Shown here: piece after piece, positions 25,487 through 35,040 of the stretch
How positions within the stretch are numbered: the stretch's first letter is position 1
Layout: every line of letters starts with the position of its first letter
Assembly (NCBI GenBank): GCA_022711465.1
Contig: JAKLEZ010000040.1
Span: 1-40,127, forward strand
Direction: 5' to 3'
Source of the DNA: Planctomycetota bacterium
GTDB taxonomy: Bacteria > Planctomycetota > Phycisphaerae > UBA1845 > PWPN01
DNA length: 40,127 nucleotides
The notes under the pieces: model-generated
What the model saw: the letters and a program-made list of their open reading frames with translations, nothing else
The model's database searches: none
Told to the model about the DNA's origin: nothing
Program-made: the position numbers and the translations under genes

Positions 25487-26230
25487 ATGTTGCATCGATC
25501 CGCCAGTTGCCTCGTGGTTGTAGCCCTCTCGGGTGGCTTGGCCGGCGCATTGCAGGCCGGCATCATTGCTCAGCATCTCGGGGCCAGCGACCCCCTCACC
25601 GAAGGCTTCACCACCCCCGATGCCGGCGGTTCCATCAGCGATGAGTCGGAACCAAGCTGGAGGATCATCGGCCCCGCCTCGAGCCTCAACCGCTATCGGT
25701 TCGCGACCCTGGAAACGGACTGGAGGGATCCTGCCGGCTGGACCGGGACCGTTCGGGTCAAGACCGTGAGCTCCACCGACTGGGACAGCGAAGGTCTTCC
25801 TCGAGTGGGCGCGGAGTTCCGAACCGACACGCACCTCTGGGCAATCAAGGTATCCGCGGGCGATGGAGCCCTCGCCAAGGGCCTGTACAACGCCGCGGCG
25901 GACACGTTTGGCCCGGTCCTGATCAGTGCCGCCGTCGACCCCACGGACGGCTTCCATACCTATCAGATGTACTATAACCCTGCGATCGACAGTGGGGAGT
26001 ACTACATCGATGGTACCTGGGTCGGCACGGTGCCGAGCAGCCTCGTCCCCGCGCTGAATCTCAATGAACTGCAGTGGGGAGCCTCGACCAGTGCCGGAGG
26101 CGAGGGAAATGCCTCCTATTCGATCATACAACTCGAAACCGGCAAGAACATCGTGCCCGAGCCGGTGTCTCTCGTGACCCTTCTGGCGGGATTGGCCGCA
26201 ACGGCGCTGCGACCGCGACGTCGCTCGTAA
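25487..26230 (+). CDS. PEP-CTERM sorted protein made of one lectin-like B module
   Basis: This is a 247-residue protein: signal peptide (LVVVALSGGLAGALQA), one beta-sandwich module, and a C-terminal VPEP motif, hydrophobic helix (VSLVTLLAGLAATALR) and basic PRRRS end. This tripartite tail is the exosortase signal PEP-CTERM. The module contains PLTEGF, DPAGWTGTVRVK, DPTDGFHTYQMYYNPA, SGEYYIDGTWVG and NELQWGAS. These motifs recur in the B modules of the two large downstream proteins. GGAAAGGAG 7 bases before the ATG at 25487 sets the start. It is likely anchored or released at the cell surface after exosortase processing. A concanavalin-like glycan-binding role is inferred. No exosortase gene lies in the window. 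Confidence 0.85.
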   Translation: MLHRSASCLVVVALSGGLAGALQAGIIAQHLGASDPLTEGFTTPDAGGSISDESEPSWRIIGPASSLNRYRFATLETDWRDPAGWTGTVRVKTVSSTDWDSEGLPRVGAEFRTDTHLWAIKVSAGDGALAKGLYNAAADTFGPVLISAAVDPTDGFHTYQMYYNPAIDSGEYYIDGTWVGTVPSSLVPALNLNELQWGASTSAGGEGNASYSIIQLETGKNIVPEPVSLVTLLAGLAATALRPRRRS

Positions 26231-26373
26231 ACCGCACCAGCCCACATCCTGACCGGATGGTCGTCTCATGCTTAAGCGTCTGCCGGGCACCGCCGGTTCG
26301 GGCGAGGACTCTAGTTCGCCGACGAAGCCCAAGCCTGATGATGCCTCGGTTCTTCAACACAAGGAGAAAGAAG

Positions 26374-29300
26374 ATGTGCAGATTCCCAGGACGTCACGGA
26401 GTGTGGGCGGCCTTCACGGTGCTTGCGGCTTGGACCGCCGCAGCTTCCGGGCAGCAGATCACCGACGGCTTCACCCGAGCAGACGATACGGCGATCGGAG
26501 CCACCGAATCGCCGGCCCCGGGAATCCCCTACGTCGAACGCGGCACGCTGGGGGCTCTGGGCGACGCAGCCTCGATTGTGGGTAACGAGCTGTTCCTGTA
26601 TGGCACCGAAGGGAGCGGGGCTACCGTCACAGGCCCAGGACAGGCCATTCTGGAGATCGACGCACCCGATATCGAGATCGCAGCCACGCTTCGCTTTGCC
26701 ATCGACAACCCCACACAGGCCTGCGCCAACAACAGCGCGGGTTTCATCCTCCGCAAACCCACTTCCGACTGCGCAATCAACAACCCCACATCGGCTGGCC
26801 AGATCCTCATCCAGATGACGCCCGCCGGTGGACTCTACATCAGCCAGAAACTTCCCACGGCTGCAGATTTCTACCAGCCGTTCTACGACAACCCTTGGGT
26901 GGCCGGAAACCAGACGCTCGGCCAGCTCAATCAATTCATGGGTGCCGGCGCTCTGCCCACAGAAATCAACGGCAAACCGTTTGACGCCGACGGCGATGGG
27001 GTGCTCGAGAGCAACGAGCCGTTCCAGATGAAGGCCATCCTCCGCGGCACTTCGCTGCGCGTGCTGATCAACGAGGAGGAGACCGCCTCAGTCACCGTCC
27101 AGGGCACGGCCAGCAGCCCTCACAACTACTTCGCGATGTGGAAGAACCGCTACACCGGCAGCGGATCCTGTGCTCCAAGCCACGCCTATTTCGATGACCT
27201 GCAGGTGCTCGTCGATATCATCAACGACCCCTGCGCCAATGCCACCTCGATTGGTGAAGGCATTTTCAACGGCATGACCGTGGGTGCGACCAATGACGGA
27301 GTATCCTCCTGTGGCAACGCGGCCAGTAGCCCGGACGTCTGGTATTCCTATACCTCGCCCGTCGCCGCCACCCTGATGATCAACACCTGCGGATCGTCGT
27401 TTGACACTGTTCTCTCAGTCTTCGACGGGTGCTCGGGGACCGAGCTTGCGTGCAACAACGACTGCCCGGAGGGTGCGAGTTGCGCGGCACCGGCCTCGTG
27501 CATGATGCTCCCTGTCCAAGCCAACCAGCAACTCCTCATCCGCGTCGCCGGTGCAAATGGTCAAACAGGCGTCTTCAGCCTTTTGGTGCAGGATGACCTG
27601 GTTGTGCGCCATGTCGGGCAGAACAACCCGATAGATGAGGGATGGTCCCTCGGCACCAACGCCGCCGTATACGATATCGGGAAAGGAACGGAAGGCGAAG
27701 ATCACTGGTACATGCAGGTGGTGGCAGGCCGTTTCTTGAACTACGCCCGGGCCCTGAGCGCCGTTGACCTGCAGAGCCCACTCGGCTGGACAGCAACCTG
27801 GCGAGCCCAGGTCGTCGAATCAGGCGATGTCTGGCAGGCCCATGTGATGGTCGAGGACGGCTCGGACATCTGGGTGATTCACGCCGTGGACGGTACCGGC
27901 ACACTCCCGGCCGGCGCCTACATCATGCGCTCTGACTTCTCGCCCGTGCGAGTCAGCGACCTGGATCCCAGGGATGGCTTCCACTCCTACCAGATCGTCT
28001 ATGACCCGACAAGCGGTACGGCATCCTACTACCTGGACGGCAGGGTGGTGGCCTGGCAGTCCCGTGACGACGCGCCCAACGCCACGCCGGGTTCGAGGCG
28101 AATCGTGGTGGGCGACAACAGTTCCGGCGGACCCGCCTCCAACTCGCGATGGTCTCTGGGCGAGTTGATGCTCGGCCGCAGCCCGGCAGCTCCGCCCAAC
28201 GACGAGTGCGCGGGAGCGTCTGTCCTGGCCGACGGAATCACCTACGGATCGACCCTCGGAGCCAGCGCCGGCGGAAGCGCCTCATGCGGCGCCTCGGATA
28301 CCAGCCCGGATGTGTGGTACACCTACACCGCTTCATGTGACGGGGACTTGACGCTCGACACCTGCGGTTCGCCGATGGACACCGTCCTGGCGGTCTACAC
28401 CGGTACGTGTGGATCCCTGGCCGAGGCGGCCTGCAACGACCAGTGCCCCGGTCTTCCCTGTGACGGGTCGGCTTCCTGCGTCACTCTCGCCGCCAGCGTT
28501 GGGCAGACGTTCCTGGTCCGTGTGGCAGGAGCCGGCGGGACGAAGGGAGTGTTTCGCTTGCAGGCACGCTGCGGAATTCCGCTCAACGACAGGTGCGGCG
28601 ACGCTTTCGCAATTGGAGAGGGAATCACCGAAGGAAGCACCTTTGGAGCGACGAATGACGGCACCGCCTCCTGCGGCAACTCCAACACCGCCCCCGACGT
28701 CTGGTACAAGTACACTCCCCCGATGGACGCGACCCTTCGTATCGACACATGCGGCTCAGCCCTGAACACCGTCCTGTCCGTCTACGACGAATGTGGAGGT
28801 GCCGAACTGGCCTGCAACGACGAATGCGAGGGGGCCGCATGCCAAGGCCCGGCTTCCTGCCTCGCCCTGTCCGCCCAGGCGGGTAAGACCTACCTGATTC
28901 GCGTCGCCGGGGCCGACGGGGCCACCGGTGATTTTCGCCTGAGCATCAGGGACAACGTGATCCTCGAGCACTCCGGCAAGAGACACCCGATTCTGGACGA
29001 AGGCTGGACTGAGGCTGCCGCGGGCGGGTACTCCGGCGGACCTGGAAATGAAGGCATGGACTACTGGGCAGTCAACGCGAACGACAGATCGCGGCTGGCG
29101 TACCGCGCCAACGAGGCCGGAGGACAGGTCGCACCAGCGGACTTCAATGACCCGGCCGGCTGGACGCTGACCGCCACGCTGCGGGCCATTCGCTCGCCCG
29201 ATGCCTTCACCACTTTGCTCTACGTGATGGACGGGCAGGATCTGTGGGGACTGCACATCATCGCCCGCGACGCGGTGGGCGAACGAGGCGTCTATCGATC

Positions 29301-31530
29301 ACCACTCGGGCTGACCCAGTTCCAACCTGGGGACCTGCTTTACGATCTGGATCCGTCAGACGGTTACCACACCTACCAGATCGTTTACGATCCGGCCGGC
29401 GACGGAGGCATCGGCTCGGTCTCGTACTACGTAGACGGCAACCAGATCGGCACGGACGTGCGCGCCAACGTCTACGATATCACCCTCCGTCAAGTGCAGT
29501 GGGGTGACGATACCACAGGTGGCGAGTTGTTCGGCACGTACGGCCCCAGTCAGTCACACTACGCCTTTGTCCGGTTCGAAATCGGTCAGCACGTCCATGC
29601 CGGCCCAACCTGCGCCAACGACACTTGCGCCCAGGCAACCTCTGTCAGCGAGGGCGAGTGGTACGGGGTGACCGCCGGGGCGAGCACAGATGGTGCGGCC
29701 AGTTGCGGCGACGCGAACAGCAGCCCCGACGTGTGGTACACCTACACCGCCTCGTGCACGGGCACTTTGGTCTTCGATACCTGCGGCACATTCCTGGACA
29801 CCGTCGTCTCCGTCTACAGCGGCTGTGGCGGGGCCGAACTGGCCTGCGACGACAACGGTTGCGGCAGCCAATCACGAGCCCTGGCGACCGTGTCACAGGG
29901 CCAGACCTACCTGATACGCGTGGCCGGCAACGCCGGCGCAGCAGGGCCGTTCCGGTTCCACGTGGCGTGCGGAATACCGCCCAACGACAACTGCGCCAGC
30001 CCGGCCGCCGTCGGCGACGGTTCGACACAAGGCACAACGCTGGGTGCAAGTGCTGACGGCACAGCCACTTGCGGAAGTTCCGGCGGCAGTCCCGACGTGT
30101 GGTACACCTACACCGCCTCCTGCAACGCACCCCTTGAGGTCAATACCTGCGGTTCAGGCTTTGACACCGTGGTGTCGGTTTACGACTCCTGCGGCGGGAC
30201 AGAACTCGCCTGCGGTGACAACGAGTGCGACCGGCAGTCCCGGATCGAAATCGACGCCACCCAGGGCACAACTTACCTGATCCGCGTTTCCGGCAACAAC
30301 TACGCCCAAGGCGATTTCACCCTGAATGTGCTCTGTAAGGCTCCACCGGCCAACGATCAGTGCGCCGATGCAATCGCCATCACAGAAGGCACAACCACCG
30401 GATCGAACCTGTTCGCCACCGCCGACGGCGACGCCCTGTGCGGCACCCTGTCGACCGCCGGCAGCCCCGACGTCTGGTATCTCTACACCGCGTCACGTTC
30501 TGGCCGCCTCAAGATCGATGTCAGCAACGCCGATTTCGCCGCCCTTGTGTCCTTGCACCAGCCCGCCAACTGCCCGGGCAGCCTCGACAACCAAGTCGCT
30601 TGCGGCACTCCCATCCTCTCCCAGGCGGTTCAGCAGGGCGGCACCTACCTGATTCGAGTGGCGGGCGTGAACGGCGCGTCCGGCAGTTTCAACCTTGACC
30701 TCTCCTTCGACAAGGTAGTCATCAAACACGAAGGCCAGAACAACCCGCTCGACGAAGGATGGACCCGCGACTCCAACAATCCCAATTTCGCGGAAGGGCC
30801 AGGAGACGACGGCACCCCCCACTGGCTCCTCGCCCAGCTGGCAGGATACCGCGTCAACTATCAGTTCACCGGCCTGACGGCGTCCGACTTCGCGGATCCC
30901 AAGGGCTGGACGCTGAGCGCCACCGTCAAAGCGGTGACCGCCATGACCGAGTGGCAGGTGCACATCATGCTCCAGGACGGCCAGGACACCTGGTGCATCC
31001 ATCTCATCGACGGAACGTCCTCCGCACCGCGGGGCATCTACGCGACCGGGCCCGACTTCGGACTGATCAAGATCAGCGACATTGATCCAACCGGCGATTA
31101 CCACCTGTATCAGATCATCTACAACCCAATCGCCCAGACCGCCTCCTATACCATCGACGGCACGCTGGTCTACACCCAAACCCGCGACCAGGCGTTCGAT
31201 GCCACCTACCAGCGCCTCGTCTGGGGCGACAACACCTCCGGAAACGGGCCATCACATGGCAAGTGGGCTATGGTTCAGTTCGAATTCGGCAGCCAGGCAT
31301 CGTTCTGCTCCGATCCGTTTGCAGACACCGACCGCGACGGTGATGTCGACATGATTGACTTCGGCCAGTGGCAGCTCTGCTTCACCGGCAGGCCGGCAAC
31401 CATTCCGCAGGAATGCACCTGCTTCGATCTGGCCGAACCCCTGGGAACCATCGACGGCGCCGATTTGGCATTCTTCGCCAACTGCTGGAGCGGGCCATCG
31501 TTACCCGCGAACAAGAGTTGCGACGACTGA
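26374..31530 (+). CDS. Large modular secreted protein: L-A-B-A-A-B-A-A-A-B modules plus dockerin-like end
   Basis: This 1718-residue protein has a signal peptide (AAFTVLAAWTAAASGQQ). Then come a LamG-like domain L (about 28-280), six A modules starting near 284, 607, 735, 1079, 1202 and 1324, and three B modules starting near 411, 864 and 1450. A modules carry SPDVWYTYT, DTCGSxxDTVLSVY and YLIRVAG and resemble pre-peptidase C-terminal (PPC) jelly-rolls. B modules carry NNPxDEGW, DGFHSYQIVYDP and SYYLDGR and are concanavalin-like. The last 75 residues (about 1645-1718) are dockerin-like, with Ca loop DTDRDGDVDMIDF and a second DGADLAFF half. AAGGAG 7 bases before the ATG at 26374 sets the start. 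A surface adhesive or glycan-binding role is inferred. No catalytic domain is seen. Confidence 0.83.
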   Translation: MCRFPGRHGVWAAFTVLAAWTAAASGQQITDGFTRADDTAIGATESPAPGIPYVERGTLGALGDAASIVGNELFLYGTEGSGATVTGPGQAILEIDAPDIEIAATLRFAIDNPTQACANNSAGFILRKPTSDCAINNPTSAGQILIQMTPAGGLYISQKLPTAADFYQPFYDNPWVAGNQTLGQLNQFMGAGALPTEINGKPFDADGDGVLESNEPFQMKAILRGTSLRVLINEEETASVTVQGTASSPHNYFAMWKNRYTGSGSCAPSHAYFDDLQVLVDIINDPCANATSIGEGIFNGMTVGATNDGVSSCGNAASSPDVWYSYTSPVAATLMINTCGSSFDTVLSVFDGCSGTELACNNDCPEGASCAAPASCMMLPVQANQQLLIRVAGANGQTGVFSLLVQDDLVVRHVGQNNPIDEGWSLGTNAAVYDIGKGTEGEDHWYMQVVAGRFLNYARALSAVDLQSPLGWTATWRAQVVESGDVWQAHVMVEDGSDIWVIHAVDGTGTLPAGAYIMRSDFSPVRVSDLDPRDGFHSYQIVYDPTSGTASYYLDGRVVAWQSRDDAPNATPGSRRIVVGDNSSGGPASNSRWSLGELMLGRSPAAPPNDECAGASVLADGITYGSTLGASAGGSASCGASDTSPDVWYTYTASCDGDLTLDTCGSPMDTVLAVYTGTCGSLAEAACNDQCPGLPCDGSASCVTLAASVGQTFLVRVAGAGGTKGVFRLQARCGIPLNDRCGDAFAIGEGITEGSTFGATNDGTASCGNSNTAPDVWYKYTPPMDATLRIDTCGSALNTVLSVYDECGGAELACNDECEGAACQGPASCLALSAQAGKTYLIRVAGADGATGDFRLSIRDNVILEHSGKRHPILDEGWTEAAAGGYSGGPGNEGMDYWAVNANDRSRLAYRANEAGGQVAPADFNDPAGWTLTATLRAIRSPDAFTTLLYVMDGQDLWGLHIIARDAVGERGVYRSPLGLTQFQPGDLLYDLDPSDGYHTYQIVYDPAGDGGIGSVSYYVDGNQIGTDVRANVYDITLRQVQWGDDTTGGELFGTYGPSQSHYAFVRFEIGQHVHAGPTCANDTCAQATSVSEGEWYGVTAGASTDGAASCGDANSSPDVWYTYTASCTGTLVFDTCGTFLDTVVSVYSGCGGAELACDDNGCGSQSRALATVSQGQTYLIRVAGNAGAAGPFRFHVACGIPPNDNCASPAAVGDGSTQGTTLGASADGTATCGSSGGSPDVWYTYTASCNAPLEVNTCGSGFDTVVSVYDSCGGTELACGDNECDRQSRIEIDATQGTTYLIRVSGNNYAQGDFTLNVLCKAPPANDQCADAIAITEGTTTGSNLFATADGDALCGTLSTAGSPDVWYLYTASRSGRLKIDVSNADFAALVSLHQPANCPGSLDNQVACGTPILSQAVQQGGTYLIRVAGVNGASGSFNLDLSFDKVVIKHEGQNNPLDEGWTRDSNNPNFAEGPGDDGTPHWLLAQLAGYRVNYQFTGLTASDFADPKGWTLSATVKAVTAMTEWQVHIMLQDGQDTWCIHLIDGTSSAPRGIYATGPDFGLIKISDIDPTGDYHLYQIIYNPIAQTASYTIDGTLVYTQTRDQAFDATYQRLVWGDNTSGNGPSHGKWAMVQFEFGSQASFCSDPFADTDRDGDVDMIDFGQWQLCFTGRPATIPQECTCFDLAEPLGTIDGADLAFFANCWSGPSLPANKSCDD

Positions 31531-31579
31531 GCCCGGATGTTGATGTGACGGTGTTTGGGTGACAGGAGGAGAAGGAGTT

Positions 31580-31624
31580 CGAGGACGGCGGGCCCGCTCA
31601 TCATTGGGCGGGTTCGCCGTCTCG
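31580..31624 (+). terminator. Long GC hairpin between the two modular-protein genes
   Basis: GACGGCG-GG-CCCGC (31584-31597) pairs with GCGGG-TT-CGCCGTC (31608-31621) around a ten-base loop; the central GG/TT can pair as two G-U wobbles in RNA. Outer bases CGAG/CTCG add to the stem with one bulge. It follows the stop at 31530 by 50 bases. There is only a weak T-rich tail, so it may terminate poorly or protect the mRNA end. Confidence 0.5.
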
Positions 31625-31678
31625 TTCTGGATGGAGCGGAAGATCATCGCCCGCGAGTCGGGCCGAGGAGACCGCAAC

Positions 31679-34600
31679 GTGACCGGCGAGCTCAGCTGCA
31701 GCGCGGCGTCGTATTCGAGCCGGATCTTCAGGAGAAAGCGGGCAGGCAATGCCTTCCTTGCCGGGATCCTGTGCTGGGTGTGGGCCCTGCCCGGCGCCGC
31801 CCAGCAGCTTCTCAGTGTGCAGAAGATCTGGGATCAGGCCCCGCACAACGCATTCACGGATCTGGTGCTCCACAACGGCGCATTCTATTGTTGCTTCCGT
31901 GAAGGAGACGGGCATGTGTCGCTTCCGGCTTCGGCCCGCATTCTGCGGTCAACCGATGGGCAGACCTGGACCCCCGCTGCCCTGCTGGCCAGTCCGACGG
32001 AAGACTACCGCGATCCGCACCTGACTGTCGCTCCGGATAATCGGCTGATGCTGTACCTCGCCTCGCGTACCGATCCGCCTGTCAATGGCATCACCCATCG
32101 CAACTACGCGTTCTTTTCCACCGATGGCTCGACCTGGACGGACCGCGTGGAGATCGGCGAGCCGAATATCTGGCTCTGGCGGATCACGTGGCACCAAAAC
32201 GTCGCCTACGGCATCGGGTACTCGTGGACCTCGGGGGCATACATCCGCTTGTACCAGAGCACAAACGGCGTTCACTTCGATACCCTGGTGCCGGACATGG
32301 GTGTTCCAGTTGAACCCAACGAAACGTCACGCATCATCTTCATGCCGGACGGCAAAGCCTGTGTTCTCGCCCGGGAGGGGGCGTGGGGAACGGCCTACCC
32401 GCCGTATACCCAGTGGAGCTGGTTGCCATTGGGCTTCTCCGTTGGCGGACCTGAGATGCTCCGCCTGCCCGACGGGCGGTTCATCGCCGCGACGCGCCTC
32501 TATGACGGCGTCGTCCGCACGGCTCTGAGCTGGATCAACCCGACCACCGGAGCGATGACCGAGTGCCTCTCGCTGCCTTCCGGCGGCGACACGAGCTACC
32601 CCGGCCTCGTCTGGCGCGATGACATCCTCTGGGTCAGTTACTACTCGTCACATGAAGGCAAAGCATCGATCTACCTCGCCAAGGTGGCCTTCCCGCAAAC
32701 GCCGACCCTCTGCGTCCAAGACACATTCTCACGACCGGACAGCGACCCCCTGGGAATGACCGAGGCTCCCGAGATCCCCTGGATCGAGCGAACCACGCTC
32801 GGCTCGCTGTGGAACGTAGCCCAGATCAAGGACGCGCAGCTGTGGGTGTTCGGCTCAGAAGGCAACGCGCCGACGGCGTCGGGACCAGGCGCGGCCGTTC
32901 TGGACATCGATCTGAGGAACCTGTTGATCTCTGCAGATGTTCGATTCTCGCTGGAAAACCCAATTCAGGCAGCCGGCAGAAACACCGGAGGTTTCATGCT
33001 CCGAAAACCACGGTCGGACGCCTCCATCGGGGACCCGAGCTCAGCCGGCCAGATCACCATTCAGCTCCATCCGAGCGGCGGGCTGTACGTCGGCCAGATG
33101 ACGACGAACGGCTCCGGTCTTGCCACGCTGTTCGCCGACAATCCATTCACTCCCGGCCTGCAGGACTTCGACAAGATCCACGTCTTCCAGGGAGCCGGCG
33201 GGCTGCCACGGGCCATCAACGGCCAATCGTTCGACACCGACGGCGATGGCGTGCTGGAAACCAGCGAACCGTTCCGTCTCGAAGCTGTCCTCGTCGGGCA
33301 ATCTCTCGATGTGAAGGTCAACGGCCAGTCGATCTGCGCCACAACGGTCGCAGGCGAATCGAGCAGTCCCTCCAACTTCCTGGCCTTGTTCAAGAACCGA
33401 TGGACGAACGAGACGAACGCCGCCTCCTCGCACGTCCTTTTCGACAATCTCCTCGTGCTGGCGATTGGCGGCAATGACAGCTGCTCCCAGGCCCCCGCAA
33501 TCAGCCACGGTGTGACCCTCGGTACGACTCACGGGGCCACGAACGACGGCCAGTCTCCTTGTGACGCATCGCCCGACCCTCCGGACGTCTGGTACAGCTA
33601 TACCGCCCCAATCACGGGCGACCTGGCAATCGATACCTGCGGCGCCGACATCAACACGACTCTTTCGGTGCTGGACGAGTGCGGTGGCCGGGAACTCGGC
33701 TGCAGCCGCCTCTGCCCGGAAGGCCCCTGCCCAGCAAGCGACGCCTGCCTGCTGGTTCCGGTCGCCAAGGGGCGATCATACCTGATCCGGGTGGCAAGCA
33801 CGGACGACTCCAGGGGCCGGTTCGACCTGAATGTCCAGACAAGAATCCCCACCGTGCTGACGCATCGCGGAATGGGTGATCCTCTGCTCGAAATGCCCCC
33901 GTGGACATTGGACGCAAACGCCGTCGCGCCCGACGCCGTCATGGAACCTGGCGATGACGGCCAACCCCACTGGCGAATAGCCATTGCCCAGGGTTGGCGG
34001 GCCAACTACCAATACCGGCTCAGCCCGCTGCACTGGTCGGACCCGCGAGGCTGGACGTTGACCGCGCGGGTGCGCGCAGCCACGGCGCTGGGCCTCTATC
34101 AGAGCTACCTGGAGGTCAACGACGACCGCGATGCCTGGATGATCAGCCTGGTTACCCCCGGTGGACTGCTGGACCCGGGGCTCTGGACGAACGGACTTGC
34201 GCTGGAGCCGCTCCAGCACCTCGCCGCCTTCGATCCCGCAGCAGAGTATCACACCTACCAGATGGTCTATGCGCCGGCCGCCGACCAGGCTCGAGGGGCG
34301 GTACTCTATTACATGGACGGACGGATGGTTGGCATACAGAGCCGCACGGAAGCCCTGGACCGAGCCCTGACCCGAGTGGTGTGGGGTGACAACGACTCCG
34401 GCGGAATCGGAGGCTCCGACTCCCGGTGGGCATTCGTCCGTTTCGAACTCGGCCAGAGGCCCTTGCCACCCTGCAGCAATCCCTCAGCCGACGCCGACGC
34501 GGATGGAGATGTGGATCAGGAAGACTTCGGTGCCTTCCAGAGGTGTTACGCTGGCAAGGCGAACCCCGTCGAAGAAGCTTGCTCATGCTTCGATGCCGAC

Positions 34601-34693
34601 TACACGGGAACCGTCGACGCAGCCGATCTGGCGGCTTTCATCCGCTGCGTCAGCAGCCCGACCGTCCTCGCCGATCCGCGATGCGATGGATAG
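31679..34693 (+). CDS. Modular secreted protein: sialidase-like unit plus L-A-B modules and dockerin-like end
   Basis: This is a 1004-residue protein. A signal peptide (AGNAFLAGILCWVWALPGAAQQ) is followed by a BNR/sialidase-like unit (about 45-335; GEPNIWLWRITWHQNVAYGI, LPSGGDTSYPGLVW, WVSYYSSHEGKASIYLA) closely related to the C-terminal half of the protein at 21346-23898. Next come domain L (about 342-595), module A (about 598-720), module B (about 725-925) and a dockerin-like end (931-1004; DADADGDVDQEDFGAF). The L-A-B-dockerin order repeats that of the preceding gene. A GTG at 31679 with GAGGAG 8 bases upstream is preferred. An ATG at 31631 and a GTG at 31559 lie in frame upstream, but they lack a site or run through the terminator hairpin. 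A glycan-binding or -cleaving surface role is inferred. Confidence 0.82.
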   Translation: MTGELSCSAASYSSRIFRRKRAGNAFLAGILCWVWALPGAAQQLLSVQKIWDQAPHNAFTDLVLHNGAFYCCFREGDGHVSLPASARILRSTDGQTWTPAALLASPTEDYRDPHLTVAPDNRLMLYLASRTDPPVNGITHRNYAFFSTDGSTWTDRVEIGEPNIWLWRITWHQNVAYGIGYSWTSGAYIRLYQSTNGVHFDTLVPDMGVPVEPNETSRIIFMPDGKACVLAREGAWGTAYPPYTQWSWLPLGFSVGGPEMLRLPDGRFIAATRLYDGVVRTALSWINPTTGAMTECLSLPSGGDTSYPGLVWRDDILWVSYYSSHEGKASIYLAKVAFPQTPTLCVQDTFSRPDSDPLGMTEAPEIPWIERTTLGSLWNVAQIKDAQLWVFGSEGNAPTASGPGAAVLDIDLRNLLISADVRFSLENPIQAAGRNTGGFMLRKPRSDASIGDPSSAGQITIQLHPSGGLYVGQMTTNGSGLATLFADNPFTPGLQDFDKIHVFQGAGGLPRAINGQSFDTDGDGVLETSEPFRLEAVLVGQSLDVKVNGQSICATTVAGESSSPSNFLALFKNRWTNETNAASSHVLFDNLLVLAIGGNDSCSQAPAISHGVTLGTTHGATNDGQSPCDASPDPPDVWYSYTAPITGDLAIDTCGADINTTLSVLDECGGRELGCSRLCPEGPCPASDACLLVPVAKGRSYLIRVASTDDSRGRFDLNVQTRIPTVLTHRGMGDPLLEMPPWTLDANAVAPDAVMEPGDDGQPHWRIAIAQGWRANYQYRLSPLHWSDPRGWTLTARVRAATALGLYQSYLEVNDDRDAWMISLVTPGGLLDPGLWTNGLALEPLQHLAAFDPAAEYHTYQMVYAPAADQARGAVLYYMDGRMVGIQSRTEALDRALTRVVWGDNDSGGIGGSDSRWAFVRFELGQRPLPPCSNPSADADADGDVDQEDFGAFQRCYAGKANPVEEACSCFDADYTGTVDAADLAAFIRCVSSPTVLADPRCDG

Positions 34694-35040
34694 ACCACTC
34701 TCGGTAACCGTCGGGAAGTCATCGGGTTTTGTTGATGGACGTGCAGCTGGCGGGGACGAGTCCCCAGCGGGCCCTGTCAGAGATTACGATGCTCGACACC
34801 CCGTGCTCAGACGCTCCACCACGCACGCGTGGGCACCCAAACACCCGTCGCCCGCCATTCACCCAGCCGGTCCCGAAGATCGACGCCGCAAGACTCAGTC
34901 GGATTGGCATCCGCTGCGTTCCTGTCATTTGACGAAACGCGCATTAGGTCGAGGCGCGGGTACAATAGCGGAACGTCGCCCCACGGCGTAACTGGGCGGA
35001 GGTCATCCGGCGAATCTCCGATAGGAGTCGATCCCATTGA
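34694..35040. other. Gap without a recognised gene
   Basis: No coding signal is seen in these 350 bases. A TACAAT at 34961-34966 resembles a -10 box, and a TTGACG stands at 34929, but the 26-base spacing is too wide for a standard promoter. The 5' part of the broken glycosidase-like gene that follows may once have extended here, but I cannot recognise it. Confidence 0.4.

Noticed and set aside
34929..34966. TTGACG and TACAAT as a promoter for the broken gene
   Set aside because: The spacing of 26 bases is too long for a sigma70-type promoter.
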